Part shown: positions 20,911-34,000 of the stretch, piece after piece
Layout of the letters: every line of letters starts with the position of its first letter
Numbering within the stretch: the first letter of the stretch is position 1
Source of the DNA: Candidatus Regiella endosymbiont of Tuberolachnus salignus
Lineage (GTDB): Bacteria; Pseudomonadota; Gammaproteobacteria; Enterobacterales; Enterobacteriaceae
DNA: 64,000 nt
Reading direction: 5' to 3'
NCBI RefSeq assembly: GCF_964020115.1
Contig: NZ_OZ026542.1
Location: forward strand, 558,001-622,000
Made by a program: the position numbers and the translations under genes
Notes under the pieces: generated by a model
What the model saw: only the letters and a program-made list of their open reading frames with translations
What the model was told of the DNA's origin: nothing
Databases searched by the model: none

Positions 20911-21312
20911 ATGTGGAACAAACAACTAACTTGGCTATGTTTGTCTATGGTGAACTTCGGTAAAAACCTCGCTAATATCCGTAAATCAAGGCAGCTAACT
21001 CAATTAGCTCTGGCTAACCTATTGGATATTCAACCCCGTATGATAGGACGGTGGGAGCAGGGACAAGCCAAACCCCAATTCGATTACATCATTAAATTGT
21101 CACAAATACTTGAAGTCAGCATTGACCATTTATTACTGGGTGAGGAAGGGCAATCAAGTCCTATCTTTGACATTAAAAACAAGCGGTTAAAAGAATTATG
21201 TAAACAAACTGATTTACTTAAACAGGAAGATCAGGAGGTTATCTGCCATTTTTTAGATATGGCGGTTAGACACGATAAGCTCAGAGAGATAATAGATAAA
21301 CGAAGATTATAA
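20911..21312 (+). CDS. XRE-family repressor (module 2)
   Basis: 133 residues from the ATG at 20911, preceded by AGAGGG; the GTG at 20884 is a less likely start. The HTH_3 domain spans about 14-72: FGKNLANIRKSRQLTQLALA, then LDIQPRMIGRWEQGQAKPQF, then VSIDHLLLGEEG. The helical tail has the same kind of ending as the other module repressors. Divergent from primase-recombinase and followed by symE. Little sequence identity with the module 1 repressor outside the HTH fold. Confidence 0.87.
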   Translation: MWNKQLTWLCLSMVNFGKNLANIRKSRQLTQLALANLLDIQPRMIGRWEQGQAKPQFDYIIKLSQILEVSIDHLLLGEEGQSSPIFDIKNKRLKELCKQTDLLKQEDQEVICHFLDMAVRHDKLREIIDKRRL

Positions 21313-21321
21313 ACTAACGTA

Positions 21322-21349
21322 GCTTGCCAGTGCGTCAACACTGGCAAGC
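21322..21349 (+). promoter_or_regulatory. Hairpin between XRE gene and symE (module 2)
   Basis: Perfect 11-bp stem GCTTGCCAGTG / CACTGGCAAGC with loop CGTCAA and no T-run. Same position as the hairpin at 11044 in module 1. Confidence 0.55.
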
Positions 21350-21383
21350 CACTAACCACAAGCAACTAATAGGAGTAGTTACT

Positions 21384-21596
21384 ATGGCTAAAGCAAATTC
21401 TACGTCAGAAACCGCCACAACCCAAGCCCGCCGTTATACCGTGGGCTATATCCGTGACCAGCGGAAATTTAACCCCTCGCCGTCCATTACCCTGAAGGGG
21501 CACTGGATGACAGAGTTTGGTTTCAACACCGGACAGAAGATCGAGGTGATCACCCAACAGGGGCAGCTGCTCATCCGGCTGGCGAATGAGGGGTAA
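21384..21596 (+). CDS. symE: SymE-family toxin (module 2)
   Basis: 70 residues from the ATG at 21384 with an AGGAG site about 10 bases upstream; the open frame from 21324 runs through the hairpin and is not a likely start. SymE core: SITLKGHWMTEFGFNTGQKI then EVITQQGQLLI, near residues 31-66. Shorter than E. coli SymE (113) because the C-terminal extension is missing. It follows the XRE gene and converges on cdiI across the hairpin at 21610. Confidence 0.83.
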   Translation: MAKANSTSETATTQARRYTVGYIRDQRKFNPSPSITLKGHWMTEFGFNTGQKIEVITQQGQLLIRLANEG

Positions 21597-21609
21597 CTGA
21601 CTGAAGTGA

Positions 21610-21632
21610 AATCCCGCTACAAGGGCGGGATT
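21610..21632. terminator. Bidirectional hairpin between symE and cdiI
   Basis: Stem AATCCCGC / GCGGGATT with loop TACAAGG between convergent genes; the same arrangement as 2196 and 13930. Confidence 0.6.
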
Positions 21633-21660
21633 AATTGTATTCTCATACCTGGATTAGTTA

Positions 21661-22026
21661 TTATTTAATCGGATAGTTGTAATGCTCCGGGATCTTATAA
21701 TCTTCAGGGAAATCTGCGGTATTAGGAATTCGGGTGAAGCGATCAATATCTTCTCTTGTCTGCTCAAGAACTCCATAAATTCCCGATAAAAAAGTCGATA
21801 TTCGTAACAAAGCTGCCTGCATTGCTAATCCATCGTTATTTTCTTTCGCCTTAAAAAATAGCTCAATTGTTAAATTGAGATTTTTAATATCCTGTTGAAT
21901 ACTTTTGGCAATTGAATAATCTTCTGCCAAATAAAGCTCATCTTCATCTATTCCTTTGCCTGCACTCTGTTTTAATAACTCTAAATAAGCATCTTTGAAT
22001 TTATCCAACACACTGATATCAATCAT
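21661..22026 (-). CDS. cdiI: Candidate CDI immunity protein of the main cdi locus
   Basis: 121-residue acidic, helical protein (MIDISVLDKFKDAYLELLKQ). Its ATG overlaps the cdiA stop as ATGA, so the two are co-translated. That position is diagnostic for CdiI. It is unrelated in sequence to the 104-residue immunity protein of the orphan cassettes, as expected since the toxins differ. Immunity proteins of E3-type rRNases are usually about 84 residues and beta-rich; this one is longer and looks alpha-helical, so it is not a typical Im3. Confidence 0.7.
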   Translation of the reverse strand: MIDISVLDKFKDAYLELLKQSAGKGIDEDELYLAEDYSIAKSIQQDIKNLNLTIELFFKAKENNDGLAMQAALLRISTFLSGIYGVLEQTREDIDRFTRIPNTADFPEDYKIPEHYNYPIK

Positions 22027-25000
22027 TTTGGTAATCTTCGTCCTTCAGCTCTGGCTGCCTTAGTTTTTGCATCATTATATGAACCATCAAGGTTAAGCAC
22101 TGCTTGCACTTTTGTTCCTGTACTATCAAATACTTCTATATGATTTTTATGTTTAGCATCTAAATACAATTGATCACCTTTCTTAATAAAATCACCAATC
22201 GGCTTATCTGATTTATAAACACTCTGCCCCTGATATTGCCGATTCGTTTTACGTGAATTATCTTTAACTTCGCTACCAAAGCCCGGTTGTTTAAAGAACT
22301 CACCCATATTTCCAACTGCACCTTGATTCGGCTTATATTTATCAGCGGTATAAACCAACTCATCCCTACTCGGTGCATCAGCAATAGGTGTCGTGGTAGT
22401 CGTTATTCCCGTATCCAGCAAGCCATCCTTATTCCCCGTATGACTCGCGCCCTGCGCGCCACTCTGATCCGGCGTTATCAGCGCGATTCCTTTGTTTTGA
22501 TCGGGGATCGGATTCACCAGCTTGCCGCCTGTCGGATCGCGCTCTGGCGTGGGAAAGATGGTGATAAGTCCTTGATTGCTTTTTAGCTCGTCATAGGCTT
22601 TTCGTTCTGCCCCTGACAGTTTCTCTATCAGATCCGCATTGCCTGAGATCGCGGCCAGCATCACGTTAGTTTTCTGATTATCTGATAGCTGTTCTACCGC
22701 CGAGGTCACTTTGCCGGCACCGATTAACGCGCCCAGACCGCCTTCAATCAGCTTATTGCGACAGGCGGGCGTTTTCGTACATCCTTCAACCGCCAGCTTT
22801 CCGCCCTGTGCAATCGCACCCAGATAATTATTCTCCACCACCGTCTTACCCGCCTGCGCCCCGGCAACCGCGCTGGCAGTACTGTCGCCTGCAATGCCAC
22901 CCGCCAGCCCAGAGGCTAAAGTAGATAGGGTACTAACGGTTTGTTTTTCGTTTTCATTGAGCGCGCTGACGTTTTTATCAGGATACAGCTGCGCTTTGAT
23001 CACGCTGGCAGCGATTTCTCCAGCAGCAGCGCCAGAAGCGCCTGCAACAGGGTTATTCCCTTGCATCTGCGCCAGTGCCCCTGCTACCACCGCATGCGCC
23101 ATCACTCGACTGGGTTCATCTGGTGTGGTCTTTTTAATCACCTCGGCCAAGTAGGGCGCTGAGCCGCCTGCAATGGCCGATTTCAAGTCTCCCCCTGCTA
23201 ACCCTTGTATTGCAGCAGTGGCGGCTTGCAGGCCTTGCTGGAGCGGGCTGCCGGTGCCGTAATCGGCCATCGCGGTATGACGGGCTTGTTCGGTAATTTG
23301 TGTCTCCGTAGGGGACAGATTGCCTTTTGTAACCAACGCAGCTTTTGCTGTCTCACGTGCTTGCGGATTTCTCTGCGCTTTTTCTGCTGCTATCGATCCT
23401 TCCGTGCGAGCAATGTCGCTCGCTTGATTGCCAATCTCCCCGAGTAGCTGCGCGGTTTTTAACCCCTGCTGCTCTTTCTCTTTATCGAAGATCGCGCTGA
23501 GATGCGGGTTAGCCTGTTCCACATCACGACGTAATTCAGCCAGGTTTTGTTGTTGCTTATCTTGATTGCGGATAATCAACGCCCCTTCACTCACCGCCGC
23601 TTGCGTCGTTGAACGCGCATGCCCTTGGTTATTCTGATTGCTCAGCAGGTTATTGGCCATATTGCCGGCGAACTGATCACCTATGCCACCGCCAGTGCTA
23701 ATACCAATGTTGTGTTGTTCTACGGCAAAGTCGGCACGATTGTCGAGGTCGCTAAAGCCCAGGGTGCCGGTATCTAACCGATTTTTATCCGCCGGCGCCC
23801 TGCTGCTAATCACCGCCCCCTCCAGTTGAGTATGTTCCCCGACGTTGATATCAAAGCCCCCTTTCCCCGCAAAAAGTCCGCTCTGCTCCTTTACCGACTG
23901 GTAGTCGCTGCGCATCTTCTCTTTACTCAAATTAGCCGCGGCTGAGCCGTTCATCGTGCCCAGGGTCAGGCTGCCACTGATGTCGCTGTGCTGTTGTTTC
24001 GAATCGTAATGCGCGCTGTTTTGCGGACTCTTTAGCGATAAATGGCGGCCGATGTCGGCCTGTATTTTTTCACCGCTAACCTGTGCACCGAATAAATTGG
24101 CATCGCGTCCGCTGATCAAGTCAAGCTGTTGTCCTGCATTCACTAAGGTTTCAGTGGCAGTGGTGGTGGTGCTGTTATCAACACCGCGTCCCTGATTGAC
24201 CCCCGCAGACAGGGTGAGACCGGCTCCGCTTGAACCTACACCGATGCCAATGCCCAGCATGCCGCCGCGGCTGTGATTTTCTCCCCTCTGTTGTTCGGTG
24301 TTTTGCCCCGCCACTAGGTGAATATCTCGCTGTGCTTGCAGAATGATATTTTCTCCTGCTTGCAACTGGCTGCCTTGTAACAGGATATCGCTTTGACTCT
24401 CCGCTGCCACTGTTGCCCTGTCCGCCGCAAACAGACCGATATCCCGCCCGGCTATTAAGCTGCTGCCCTGTGAACGCTGTTCTTCATTCTGCTGAGTGGA
24501 TGAAGAGGATTGACTGCCGTAAGAGAGCGTTAGACCTACGCTGTTGGTGGCATTCTTGTCATTGCCTGCCAGCCGTGTTGCTTGTACCGCCTGTACGCCG
24601 CTTAAGGCGGCTTTGGTCGCCTGTAGCGCTGCAAGGCGAGGGTCGTTTATCTCATTTACCTGTTGCGTTGTTTTTACCGCCGTGTTGACGGCACTGCCAA
24701 CATCACCCGAGAGCGCCAGTGTCAGGCCTGATTTTTTCTCTTCTCGCTGATAAGTCTCATTTTTTTTATCTTGCGCCGCCGTGATGTTGATGTTTTTGCC
24801 ACTGAGCAGGATATCTTGACCGGCAATCAGCTCAGAAGCCGTCACGGCTACCTCGTTACCCGCATCGAGAGTAAGTTTGCCGTCAACACTGCCAAGGGTG
24901 CTGCTTTTATGACTTAATCCCTCTGTCATCTGCGTGCTTTTTACGCGCTGTTGGCCGTAGCTAAAGCCGATCCCCCCGCTGCTCATGAAGCCCGATTTCT

Positions 25001-28000
25001 TTTCTTCTTTAAAATGTTTTTCGCGATAACGTTCCGTTGCACTGCTGATGTTGAGATCACGGCCGGCAAGCAGATTGACATCCTGTGTGCCTGCTATGTT
25101 GCTCCCTTGCACAAGCAGATCCTTACCCGCCGTTACCTTGACACTGTCGCCACTTAAGCTGCTGCCTTGTGCGCTCTGGTGATCCAGGCTGTCATGAGTC
25201 GTGGTGGTGATTTTTCCACCCCCTCCACTACGGCCACTGATTTTATGATGTTCATCAAGGTAGCTATGCCGGATGCCCTCGATAAGTTGGATATCCTGCC
25301 CCGCGTTCAGGGTCAGCGCGTTATCCGCCCTCAGCGTCGCCGCTTGCGCGTTGATATTTTGACCGGCCTTGAGTGTAAGCGCCCCTTTGCCGATAAGGTC
25401 ACTGCCGATTTGCTGACTGTCGCCTTGTTCCAAACTGTTATCCGCGTTCCAGATAAGTTTATCGCGACTGGCGGTTGTGACGGCGCCAAGATGAATGTCA
25501 CGCCCTGCACTGAGCAAGGTGTGACCTTTTTCACCGCGGTTAATCACTTGGGCAGCCTTCAGTTTGATATCACGACCGGCCTGGAGCGTTAATTTGCCAT
25601 CCTGCCCCTCGACGTATAGCCCTGCCATGCGATCAATGGTGGTGCGTTCAAAGCGATTGGCCGCATTCATGCTTTTCACCGTACGGGTATTGCTGAGGGC
25701 GTTGATGTCGCCACCAGCATTGAGCTTCAGGGAGCGCTGCCCCTGGATCCTGCCGCCGAGATGATTGATATCTCCATCAGCATTAAGCGCCACCTCCGCT
25801 CCTTTTATGAGCCCCATCTGGTTGGTGATGTTGTTAGCATTGACCTTCACCCCTTCACTCGCAGCGATCTGACCACTGTTGAATAAGGTGTTATTCACGT
25901 TCAGATTGACGCTTTTGCCCGCCAGCAGTGCACCCGAGCTAGCCAAGTCTCCGGCTTTTAACCGGGCATATACCTGTGGCACCAAGACCTTTTGTTGACT
26001 GCCGTCTGGCAGGGTAACCGTTGTTTTCACTAACCAAACCATATCTTTGGTCAATAGGCTCATTTGTTCTGGCGACAACGCAACACCCACTTGTAGATTG
26101 TATTGTTTGCTGAAGGCCACCCCAGCATCCATCAACGCTTTAAATTGCTGTTCATCGTTTTGGTAGCCGTCAAGATAGCGCTGACCGGTCAGTTTGCTCA
26201 CCTGTTCGCGGATCAAACGTTGTTCGTAATAACCATCGCCCAAGCGTTTAAGTGTCGCATCCGCATTATTAGCTTGGGATTTTTGCATGTAATCGCTGCC
26301 TAACCACTGTTTTTTCTGTGTAAAACGCGGATCGGTTTCTATCAGGTAGTGCGCTTTTTCTGATGGAGCCGTCTGGAATAGGCTGTTGTTGGGTAAACGG
26401 GTGTCTGGCGCAGTAATATGTACCGCTGTTTCTGCCCGAGTTCCCTGTTGCGGATCAACGTGGCTTGCCACGGTAAAACCCTGACCCGGTTGCAAGTTGA
26501 GCGGTTGAGTGGGCGCTAAGGGTAAAGCCGTTGACGGGATGGCAACGGAGGGCAATTTAGGTAGCTGTAATGCCGTAGGTGATATTTCGGCTGATGTCGC
26601 AACGCTCGACGGTAATTCAGTTGCAGGTAATGTCACTGAGGGCATGACTGTTGAAGGGAGTGTCATTGAAGGTGTTCCAGGGGTTTGTCGTGTAACAGAG
26701 CGTACTGTACGTGACTTGATCTTGGGTAAATCATCACCAGAGAGCGATTTCAGCGTCGCCGGTAGATGACTTCCGTTGACCGCCGTGTTAACCGTGCCGG
26801 TATCAGCCTGTGCAAGGCTGACATCAGACGCCGTGAAGGGGCGAATAGCAATCGAATTGCCTACACTTTGCCCCTGATCGATCAACAAACTGGGCTTAAG
26901 CGTCATCTGCTGGATTTCAGTCGGCGGCGTATAGGCCGTGGTGTAACTTCCCTGACTGTCTGTCCCGCTGCGTTTGATGCGGTAGTAATATGTTACCGTA
27001 CCGGCATCGGTAATGTGCCGTTCGCCAGCAATGTCCACGTTGTCCACATTCTGAGCATGGACGGCTAAGGCGCCCCCCGCCACCACCTGGCTTTTATCAT
27101 TTAATAATCGGTTGGTATAGAGGGTTAGATCGCCCCCGGCAATGAGTTTTGCCGGATCGCTTTCTTTTATCTGTGTTTCTTGTACCGTACGAGTAAAGTC
27201 AAATTGGCTGTAATTATCTTCATCACCATCAATGGTATTCAGGTGTGCCACTTCGTCATGTCTAATTTTTACTTCATGCGGCTGATAACGTTTATTGGCA
27301 CCTCTGTATTGATATTCCTGCTTTTTTTCGTTTCCGGTGGTAACCAGTTCAGTGGTGAAGTGATCGTTAATGTTGTTAATCTGATTCGCCGACAATATCA
27401 TGTTTTTTGCGGCTTCGAGGGTTGAACTGCGATTGTTCACGCTATTCGCTTTGCCAATGGCATGATGGTTTTCATCCAGTGCTGCGCCGATCGTCATATC
27501 ACCGTCACTGTAGATCAGGCTGTGATCAAAATTGTTGAGAGTCTGGGTAGCGATATCAACTCGCTCACGTCCCGCCAGGGTCGCCGCGGTTCCGTTTGCG
27601 GCCAGATTATTGAAGGTGGTAGCTTGTGCGCTGATCGCATCACCGTAGATACGCCCCGTGCCGATGTTGTTTATTTGGTTGCCCTGTAACAGGACGTCTC
27701 GTCCGTCAATCAGCCCTTGATTGGTTAGAATTTGTTTGACAGTCAGGGCATTTTTTCCAGCGTTAATTTCACCGCTGACACTGTTAATCAGCTGGTTGGC
27801 CTGTAAATCGAGGTTGTTCGCCGCCAAGAGCTTGCCGCTGTTGATGATGTTGCCCAGGGTGCTGAGGTTAAGGTTATCCTTGGCGTTGATTTCACCACGG
27901 TGGGTGATGTCCTGTTTGCTGATCAGATTAATATCCCCCCCTGACAGCAGTCGCCCTTCTCCCTCCAACCGCTGGGCATTGATATCCATTAACTGACCGG

Positions 28001-31000
28001 TTTGTACAGTACCGGCACGGTTGATCAGCGCGAGCGCCTTACCGTTCAGTGTCGCGCCTTCATCTGTAATCAATAGCCCCTCGCTGTTATCCAGTGTCCC
28101 TGCATTGGTGATAGCGATCTGTCTTTTGGCTCGTATGCGTCCACGTTGATTGTTGAGGGTATCGGTATTGATTACCAGCGATTGCCCCTCTAGTCCCTGA
28201 TCATTGCCTTGTGTGTTTTGGTTGATAAGCTGTTCAGAATTTAAGGTGACGCCCGCGGCGCTGCGGATCAATCCGGCGCTGTTATTGATGGTATTATCCA
28301 CACTGGCTCGCACGTTATCGAGCAACAGGTTGCCTAATGCCTCAATTTTTCCCTGTTGATTGTCAAGATTGGCGGTGTGCAAACTCATGGCTTGTTCACC
28401 GATAATCTGCCCCCCGTTATCGTTATGTAATTTATCAACCGTCATGCTGAACTTACCTTTCGCTTCCAACCTGCCTTGCTGGTTGGAGATGTCAGCGCTA
28501 TCAAGTCGTAATTGACTTAAGCTGCGTACCGTGCCTTTTTGGTTTTTTATACCCTGCTGCTGAGTATTCCAGTGTAAGTCACCTGCCGATTGTATCAATC
28601 CATTTTGGTTATCCAGACCGAGGGTAGTGGCATTGAGTTTGGCTCGGGTGATGACAGTACCTTGTTGATTATCGACTGTCGTACTGATCAGTGTTAGATC
28701 TTTATTGGTGGCGATCAGGCCAGCAGTATTATCCACCGCGCCGGTTTTAATCGTCATCGTCCCTTGGCTGCGGATCCCACCCTGTGTAGCGTTATGACGG
28801 TTACTGAGGCTGGCGCTGGTGATGTTCATGGTATCACCGCTTTTTATCAGCCCATCATTGTCGTTGTCGATCTTGCCAGCACCGAGTGTTAACGCTTGCT
28901 GCGTGTTCACTGTGCCGCCGCTATTATCGAGCAGGGCAACATCAAGCTGCACGGTATCACGGCCTGACACCGTGCCATTGTTGTTTAGAAAATCGCCGCT
29001 GGTTATTTTCACGTTTTTATTAGCGCTAATGATTCCTTGCTCACGGTTATCAATCTGTTGTTGTTGGCTATTTAAGATTATTTCTTGAGCGGATTTGATC
29101 GCGCCGCCTTGATTGTCCAGTGCTTGCGTTGTGGCGGACAGCGCTTTTGCCGATGTCAGAATACCTTGCCGATTATTTAGCGTGCCGCTTTCCAGGGTTA
29201 GCTTGTCAAAACTGGTGATCAGGCCTTGCTGGTTTTCCAGCGCACCACTGTTGATGTTTAATTGGCCTCGGCTGATGATGCCACCTTCGTCCGCATTCTT
29301 GTTATTGGTGAGTTTTTGTCCGTGGGTGTTAATGGTAGCATTGCCATCAGTCTTTAATAAACCGCCGCTGTTATCCAGCGCCCGGGTGTTTAATTTAACA
29401 TCACCAACGCCGGCGAGGGTACCCTGTTGATTGTTGAGATCAGCGCTATCAAGATGTAATAAACCCAGGCTGAGCAAGGTGCCTTTCTGGTTTTTTACCT
29501 GCTGCCGCTGGGTATCCCAGTGTAAGTCACCTGCCGATTGTATCAATCCGTTTTGGTTATCCAGCTCCAGAGTAGTGGCATTGAGTTTGGCCTGGGTGAT
29601 GACGGTGCCCTGCTGATTATTGACTGTGGCACCGATCAATTTTAAATTTTGTTGGGTAAGGATAAGCCCCTTAGTGTTATCGACCGCGCCGGTTTCAATG
29701 GTCATTTCTCCCTGGCTGTGGAGCCCGCCCTGTTGAGCATTATTGCGATTATTGAGACGGGTGCTGGTGATTTTTAATTGGTCACCGCTTTTTATCAGGC
29801 CATCATCATCGTTATCGATCACCTTGCCATTCACCGTCAAGGCTTTCTCAACAACTAATTTACCGCCACGGTTATCCAGCGCCTGGCTGTTTAATTTGAG
29901 ATCACCGACGCTGCTGAGGATGCCTTGTTGATTGTTGAATTTATCGCTCTCAAGATGTAATAAACCCTGGCTGTGAAAGGTACCACTCTGGTTTTTTACC
30001 TGCTGCTGCAGGGTATCCCAATGTAAGTCACCTGTCGATTGTATCAATCCATTTTGGTTATCCAGAGCGAAGGTAGTGGCATTGAGTTTGGCATGAGTGA
30101 TGACGGTGCCCTGTTGATTATCGACTGTGGCACTGGTCAGTTTTAGATCTTTATCGGTAAAAATAAACCCCTCAGTGTTATCAACCGCGCCGGTTTCAAT
30201 GGTCATTTCCCCTTGGCTACGGATCCCGCCCTGTTTAGCGTTATGACGGTTACTGAGGCTGTCACTGGTAATGTTTAATCTATCGCTGCTTTGTATCAGG
30301 CCATTATTGTCGTTGTCGATCCGGCCAGCACCGAGTGTTAACGCTTTCTGCGTGTTCACTGTGCCGCCGCGATTGTCGAGCAGGGCAAAATCAAGCTGCG
30401 CGGTATCACCGCCTGACACCGTGCCACTGTTATTTAGAAAATCGCCGCTGGTTATTTTCAGGTTTTTATTGGCGCTAATGATTCCTTGCTCACGGTTATC
30501 AATCTGTTGTTTTTGGCTATTTAAGGTCATTTCTTGATCGGATCGGATCGTGCCACCCTGATTATCCAGTGCATTCGTGATAGCGAACAGCGTTTTTTTC
30601 GACGTCAGAATACCTTGCCGATTGTTTAGCGTGCCGCTTTCTAAAGTAACATTGTCAAAACTGCCGATCAGACCCTGCTGGTTTTCCAGGATACCACTGT
30701 TGATTTTTAATGCACCTCGGCTGATGATCCTACCCTTATTAACCTTATAGTTATTAGTAAGCCGTTGTCCGTAGGTGTTAATGGTGGCCTCACCCTCAGT
30801 GAATAATAAACCGCCGCTGTTATCCAGCGCCTGGCTGTTTAATTTGAGAGCACCGACGCTGCTGAGGGTACCTTGTTGATTGTTGAGATCAGCACTATCA
30901 AGATGTAATAAACTCAGGCTGTGCAAGGTGCCACTTTGGTTTTTTACTTTCTGTTGCTGGGTATTCCAATGTAAGTCACCGGTCGATTTTATCAATCCAT

Positions 31001-34000
31001 TTTGGTTATCCAGACCGAGGGTAGTGGCATTGAGTTTGGCATGAGTAATGACGGTGCCCTGCTGATTATCGACTGTGGCACTGGTCAGTTTTAGATCTTT
31101 ATCGCTGATGATCAGGCCAGCAGTATTATCCACCGTACCGGTTTCAATGGTCATCGTCCCTTGGCTGCGGATCCCGCCCTGCGTAGCGTTATGACGGTTA
31201 CTGAGGCTGTCGCTGGTAATGTTTAATTGCTCACCACCGCTTTGTATCAGGCCGTCATCATTGTTATCGATCGCCTTGCCATAAAGCGTCAAGGCTTTCC
31301 ACGCAGTTAATTTACCGCCGCTGTTATCCAGCGCGGCAACCTCCAGTCTGGCACCATCACGGCTTAACAAGGTACCCGCCTGATTTAGAAAATCGCCGCT
31401 GGTTATCTGAAGGAAGTCGTTGGCTGTAATCTTTCCTTTATTACGGTTATCAAGCTGTTGTTTTTGAGTATTTAAGATCATTTTCTGATCGGACTCGATC
31501 ACCCCCCCCTGATTATTGAGTACCAGGGTGGTAGCCTGTAACCGGTTTGCTGACGCCAAGGCGCCTTGCTGATTATTTAACGAATGGCTCTCTAAGGTAA
31601 ACTGACCAAAACTGACGATAATGCCTTGCTGGTTTTCCAAAGCGCCGCTGTTGATTTTTAACAACTTGCCCTGACTAATGATTCTGCCTTTATTGACTTT
31701 ATAGCTATTATCGAGTCGTTGTCCGTGTGTGTTGATAGTGGTATCGCCCCCAGACTGTAATAACCCACCGCTGTTATCCAGTGCCAAACTATCGAGAGTG
31801 AGCTGCTGTCCACTCACCAGAATACCCTGGCTGTTTTTAAGGGTGCCGGTTTGCAACCGGATATCACCGTTAGCGATCAGCCTGCCTTTTTCATTGTCCA
31901 GCGCACCGCTTTTGATCTCTAAGCGACCCCGGCTACGAATGACGCCAGTCGCACCGCTCAAACGATTGCTCAGCGATTGTCCCTGTGTATCCAGCAGGAA
32001 ATTGCCGCCCGCATGCAATAAACCACCGTCGTTATTCAGCGCGCCACTGTTAAAATCAATATCACCTGCCGTGGTGATCATGCCCCGTTGATTTTCCACT
32101 TTACCCTTGATAGTAGCGTTTAAATCGCCTTTTTGCGCGGCGATCACCGATCCTCCTTGATTATGTAAAGTGGCAGCGTTCAGTGTGATCTTGCCGTTCG
32201 CGGCCAGGTAACCTTTCTGGTTATCTATCGCCTGTTGGGTATGGATCACCATCTTGCCGCGACCGCTTTGCACCAGCCGCCCCCCACGGTTAGACAGGCT
32301 TTGTGTCTCCACATTGATTTGCAGTGCTTCTGTGTTGCCACCCTGTAGCTGGTAGTGGCCACCGCTAAGATGAAGTTGACCGTTGGATAGCAGTTTGCCA
32401 TTCTTCCCTTGCCACTGAGGGGTTTCTACCGTTAATTTTCCATCACCATTGTGCAGGATCAGCCCGTCTTGATTGATAATCTGCGCAGCATTGAGCGAGA
32501 GATTTTTGCCTTGGTTCGCAATCTTCCCCCCACGGTTATTGAGCTTTCCTTGATGATGTAACCTTAAATCGTTATCACCAAACTGAATGACTTTGCCCTG
32601 TTGATTCGACAATGCCTGGGCGCTGAGTGTCAGTTTGTTGCCGATCAGCGCACCGCCGTCGTTGTTCAGTTGTCTGCGAGTGCTAACGGTCAGCTGTTGC
32701 AGCGCGGTTACTTGCGCCTGCGCGGTGATGAGCTCGCCTTGTTGTGCCTCCAGCAGCACATTTTTTGCTGATGTTTGACTGTGGCTGGCATCGATATCTT
32801 GTCCTCGCGCATGAATATTCCCTGTCGCAATATTTTTTCCTTGCATCACCAGACGACCAGAAGTAGTCAAGCTAAGATTATGGCGGTTTTGTTGCTCGGA
32901 ATCAGGGGATGTTGCGCCGAAATTGGCACCCGCCATCAGCGTACTGCCTTTGCGGCCGATAAAATTGCCCGCCTGTATCTGTGTGTGCTTACGCGCGGCG
33001 ATAATGCCACTGTTTTGCAGCTCGCTATCACTGGTAATATTCATATTGCTGGCCGATAACAGTTCACCACGGTTGTTGTTGATAGTGGTTTTTGCCGTCA
33101 ATGTCAGATCACCGCGACTATGGATTTTGCCACTATTTTCAATATTCCCCTCACTGGTGATCACCACCGTACCGGCCTGTGCACCTATCATGCCAGCATG
33201 ATGTACACCTACCCCTTTTTCAGTCCCCATCAGGCGAATTTTGCCGGCATACATGCCGCCGAGCTGTGCCACATCTATCGCCAGATCCGGGCGTGTCTTG
33301 TGATCTTGATGCTGTTTATTAATTTTCTGATGCGCCGCATCTACCTGATTGGCTCCCACCGTAATCTTCAGATCCTGCGCCCATAGCCCAGCGTTAATTT
33401 TCACCGAACGGGCAATGATATCGGTGTAATTTTGCTGTGAACTGTTCATCCCTGTACCCGCGATGATCACTTCGCCTTGCTCGACGTTAAAACCGGTCAA
33501 GTTGCCGTTGTACAGTTGCGGTTGACCGGTGGTGAGCGTGGCACGGGGTGTGTTGATAAAACCACAACCATGACAGCTAATACCCGACGGATTGGCGATC
33601 ACCACCTGTGCCTGTTGCCCGGCGACTTCGATATAACCGTTTAACTTGCTGGGATCACTGGTGTTCACTTCATTGAGGATAATTTTGGCTTCCCCTTGTG
33701 CCAACCACGGGTTGCCGCCAACCCAACCGCCCAATTGGGTCGAGGTCATTTTGCGTGAGTTATTGAGGATAACGCCTTTGTGATCGACATCAAACTGGCT
33801 GTAGCTGTTACGTGACACACCGCCCGCGCTCGGTGTTTGAATATTCACTTGTGGCGTCCCGTTAGCACTTTTTAGCAGGGTCGCATGCTGATTAGCCGGG
33901 GCATGATTATCAACTCTAATAGTGGCATTGAGCGGTTGAATCAGACCGAATGCCAGCAAAATTCCAATATTGAGCACATTTATTTTGCCAATCCATTGGA

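Noticed and set aside
28300-31750. Possible CRISPR array or phage tandem repeat because of regular repetition
   Set aside because: Repeats are long, in frame, and encode haemagglutinin motifs; no short identical repeats with unique spacers.
24400-33400. Many plus-strand frames opposite cdiA
   Set aside because: All are shadows of the 12-kb cdiA frame.
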